A stretch of 6,778 nt of DNA from the NCBI GenBank assembly GCA_016793305.1, contig JAEUHU010000481.1:1-6778 (forward strand). The letters run 5' to 3'. A program made the translations under genes and the position numbers. Below the pieces are notes generated by a model that had not been told where the DNA came from, searched no databases, and was given only the letters and a program-made list of their open reading frames with translations. How positions within the stretch are numbered: position 1 is the stretch's first letter; the number at the start of each line of letters is the position of its first letter. Source of the DNA: Planctomycetota bacterium (GTDB lineage Bacteria; Planctomycetota; UBA1135; UBA2386). Shown piece by piece: positions 6,479 through 6,778 of this stretch.

Positions 6479-6530
6479 GCGGAGGTGCCTGGACGGATCC
6501 TGGGCGACCGGGGGAACTTCGTTGGGACGC

Positions 6531-6559
6531 TTGACAACCACGGGCTCGATCCATAGGAA
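6531..6559 (+). promoter_or_regulatory. Candidate promoter for tRNA-Gly
   Basis: TTGACA (6531-6536) is a perfect -35 hexamer. After a 17-base spacer comes TAGGAA (6554-6559), a weak -10 that matches three of six positions. Transcription would start near 6566 and leave about 78 bases of 5' leader before the tRNA, to be removed by RNase P. The elements lie on the strand opposite the synthetase gene, just upstream of its ATG. Confidence 0.4.
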
Positions 6560-6643
6560 TGTGCGCCCTCGATCGCGAGGTCAACCGGCGGCACGACAAA
6601 GTGCTGCGGCCCGCGCGTTCGGCGTTCTCTAGGTCGAAAGCGA

Positions 6644-6718
6644 GCGGGTGTAGCTCAGTGGTAGAGCATCACGTTGCCAACGTGAGGGTCGAGAGTTCGA
6701 ATCTCTTCACCCGCTCCA
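6644..6718 (+). tRNA. trnG: tRNA-Gly, anticodon GCC, CCA encoded
   Basis: A complete cloverleaf can be folded. The acceptor stem GCGGGTG (6644-6650) pairs fully with CACCCGC (6708-6714). The D stem is GCTC/GAGC (6653-6656 and 6664-6667). The anticodon stem TCACG/CGTGA (6669-6673 and 6681-6685) encloses the loop TTGCCAA, with anticodon GCC at 6676-6678. The T stem GAGAG/CTCTT (6691-6695 and 6703-6707, with one G-T pair) encloses TTCGAAT. Discriminator T6715 is followed by an encoded CCA at 6716-6718, and a U discriminator is usual for bacterial tRNA-Gly. It reads GGC and GGU codons, and GGC is very common in the genes of this window. Confidence 0.97.
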
Positions 6719-6719
6719 G

Positions 6720-6765
6720 TTTTTGTTCTCTCTAAGTCCTTGTCCGTCGCGCGAGATGCGCGCGA
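6720..6765 (+). terminator. T run and GC hairpin downstream of tRNA-Gly
   Basis: Five T residues (6720-6724) follow the CCA end almost directly. Further on, TCGCGCG (6747-6753) and CGCGCGA (6759-6765) form a perfect 7-bp stem around the loop AGATG. The hairpin has no T tract after it and the T run has no dedicated hairpin before it, so this is a weak terminator candidate. The window ends 13 bases later, so a downstream gene or second tRNA cannot be excluded. Confidence 0.25.
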
Positions 6766-6778
6766 ACCTGCCCTCGGG

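Noticed and set aside
6644..6778. tRNA-Gly as an integration (att) site
   Set aside because: No integrase, no repeat of the tRNA 3' end elsewhere in the window, and the sequence ends 60 bases after the tRNA.

Overview
The window is a GC-rich bacterial chromosomal segment: dense coding, GTG/TGA-rich, with G or C at most third codon positions. A putative lipoprotein with a lipobox-like cysteine and a sigma-70-type sigma factor point to a bacterium, probably one with an outer membrane. The TIM-barrel protein and the acyl-CoA synthetase resemble sequences I associate with Planctomycetota, Myxococcota and similar GC-rich groups, but the sequence alone does not settle the phylum. There is no transposase, integrase, CRISPR array, phage gene or toxin-antitoxin pair. 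It reads as ordinary housekeeping and metabolic chromosome.

Layout, left to right: (1) the last 61 codons of a sigma factor (region 4) on the + strand. (2) Convergent to it, a 458-residue putative lipoprotein made of a ~280-residue coiled coil followed by Pro/Ala-rich linkers and a short His/Phe strand, on the - strand. (3) Divergent from that across 70 bases, a 297-residue TIM-barrel protein of the sugar-phosphate isomerase/epimerase type, which seems to lack several metal-ligand residues. (4) After a 163-base gap holding a candidate promoter, a two-gene + strand unit: a DHH/DHHA1 phosphoesterase (NrnA-like) and, overlapping it by four bases, a ThiD-type hydroxymethylpyrimidine (phosphate) kinase. 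(5) Convergent to thiD, a 604-residue long-chain acyl-CoA (or acyl-ACP) synthetase on the - strand. A 14-bp perfect hairpin lies between the two genes and contains both stop codons. (6) A tRNA-Gly(GCC) gene with encoded CCA on the + strand, preceded by a TTGACA-type promoter candidate.

Functionally the genes do not form one obvious pathway. The phosphoesterase (nanoRNA or 3'-phosphoadenosine-phosphate turnover) and ThiD (thiamine pyrimidine activation) are probably co-transcribed and translationally coupled. The acyl-CoA synthetase is a separate transcription unit for fatty-acid activation. The lipoprotein is the least explained protein here. I found no convincing new multi-gene system. The points most worth checking are the symmetric stop-codon hairpin, the probable loss of catalytic residues in the TIM-barrel protein, and the unclassified coiled-coil lipoprotein.
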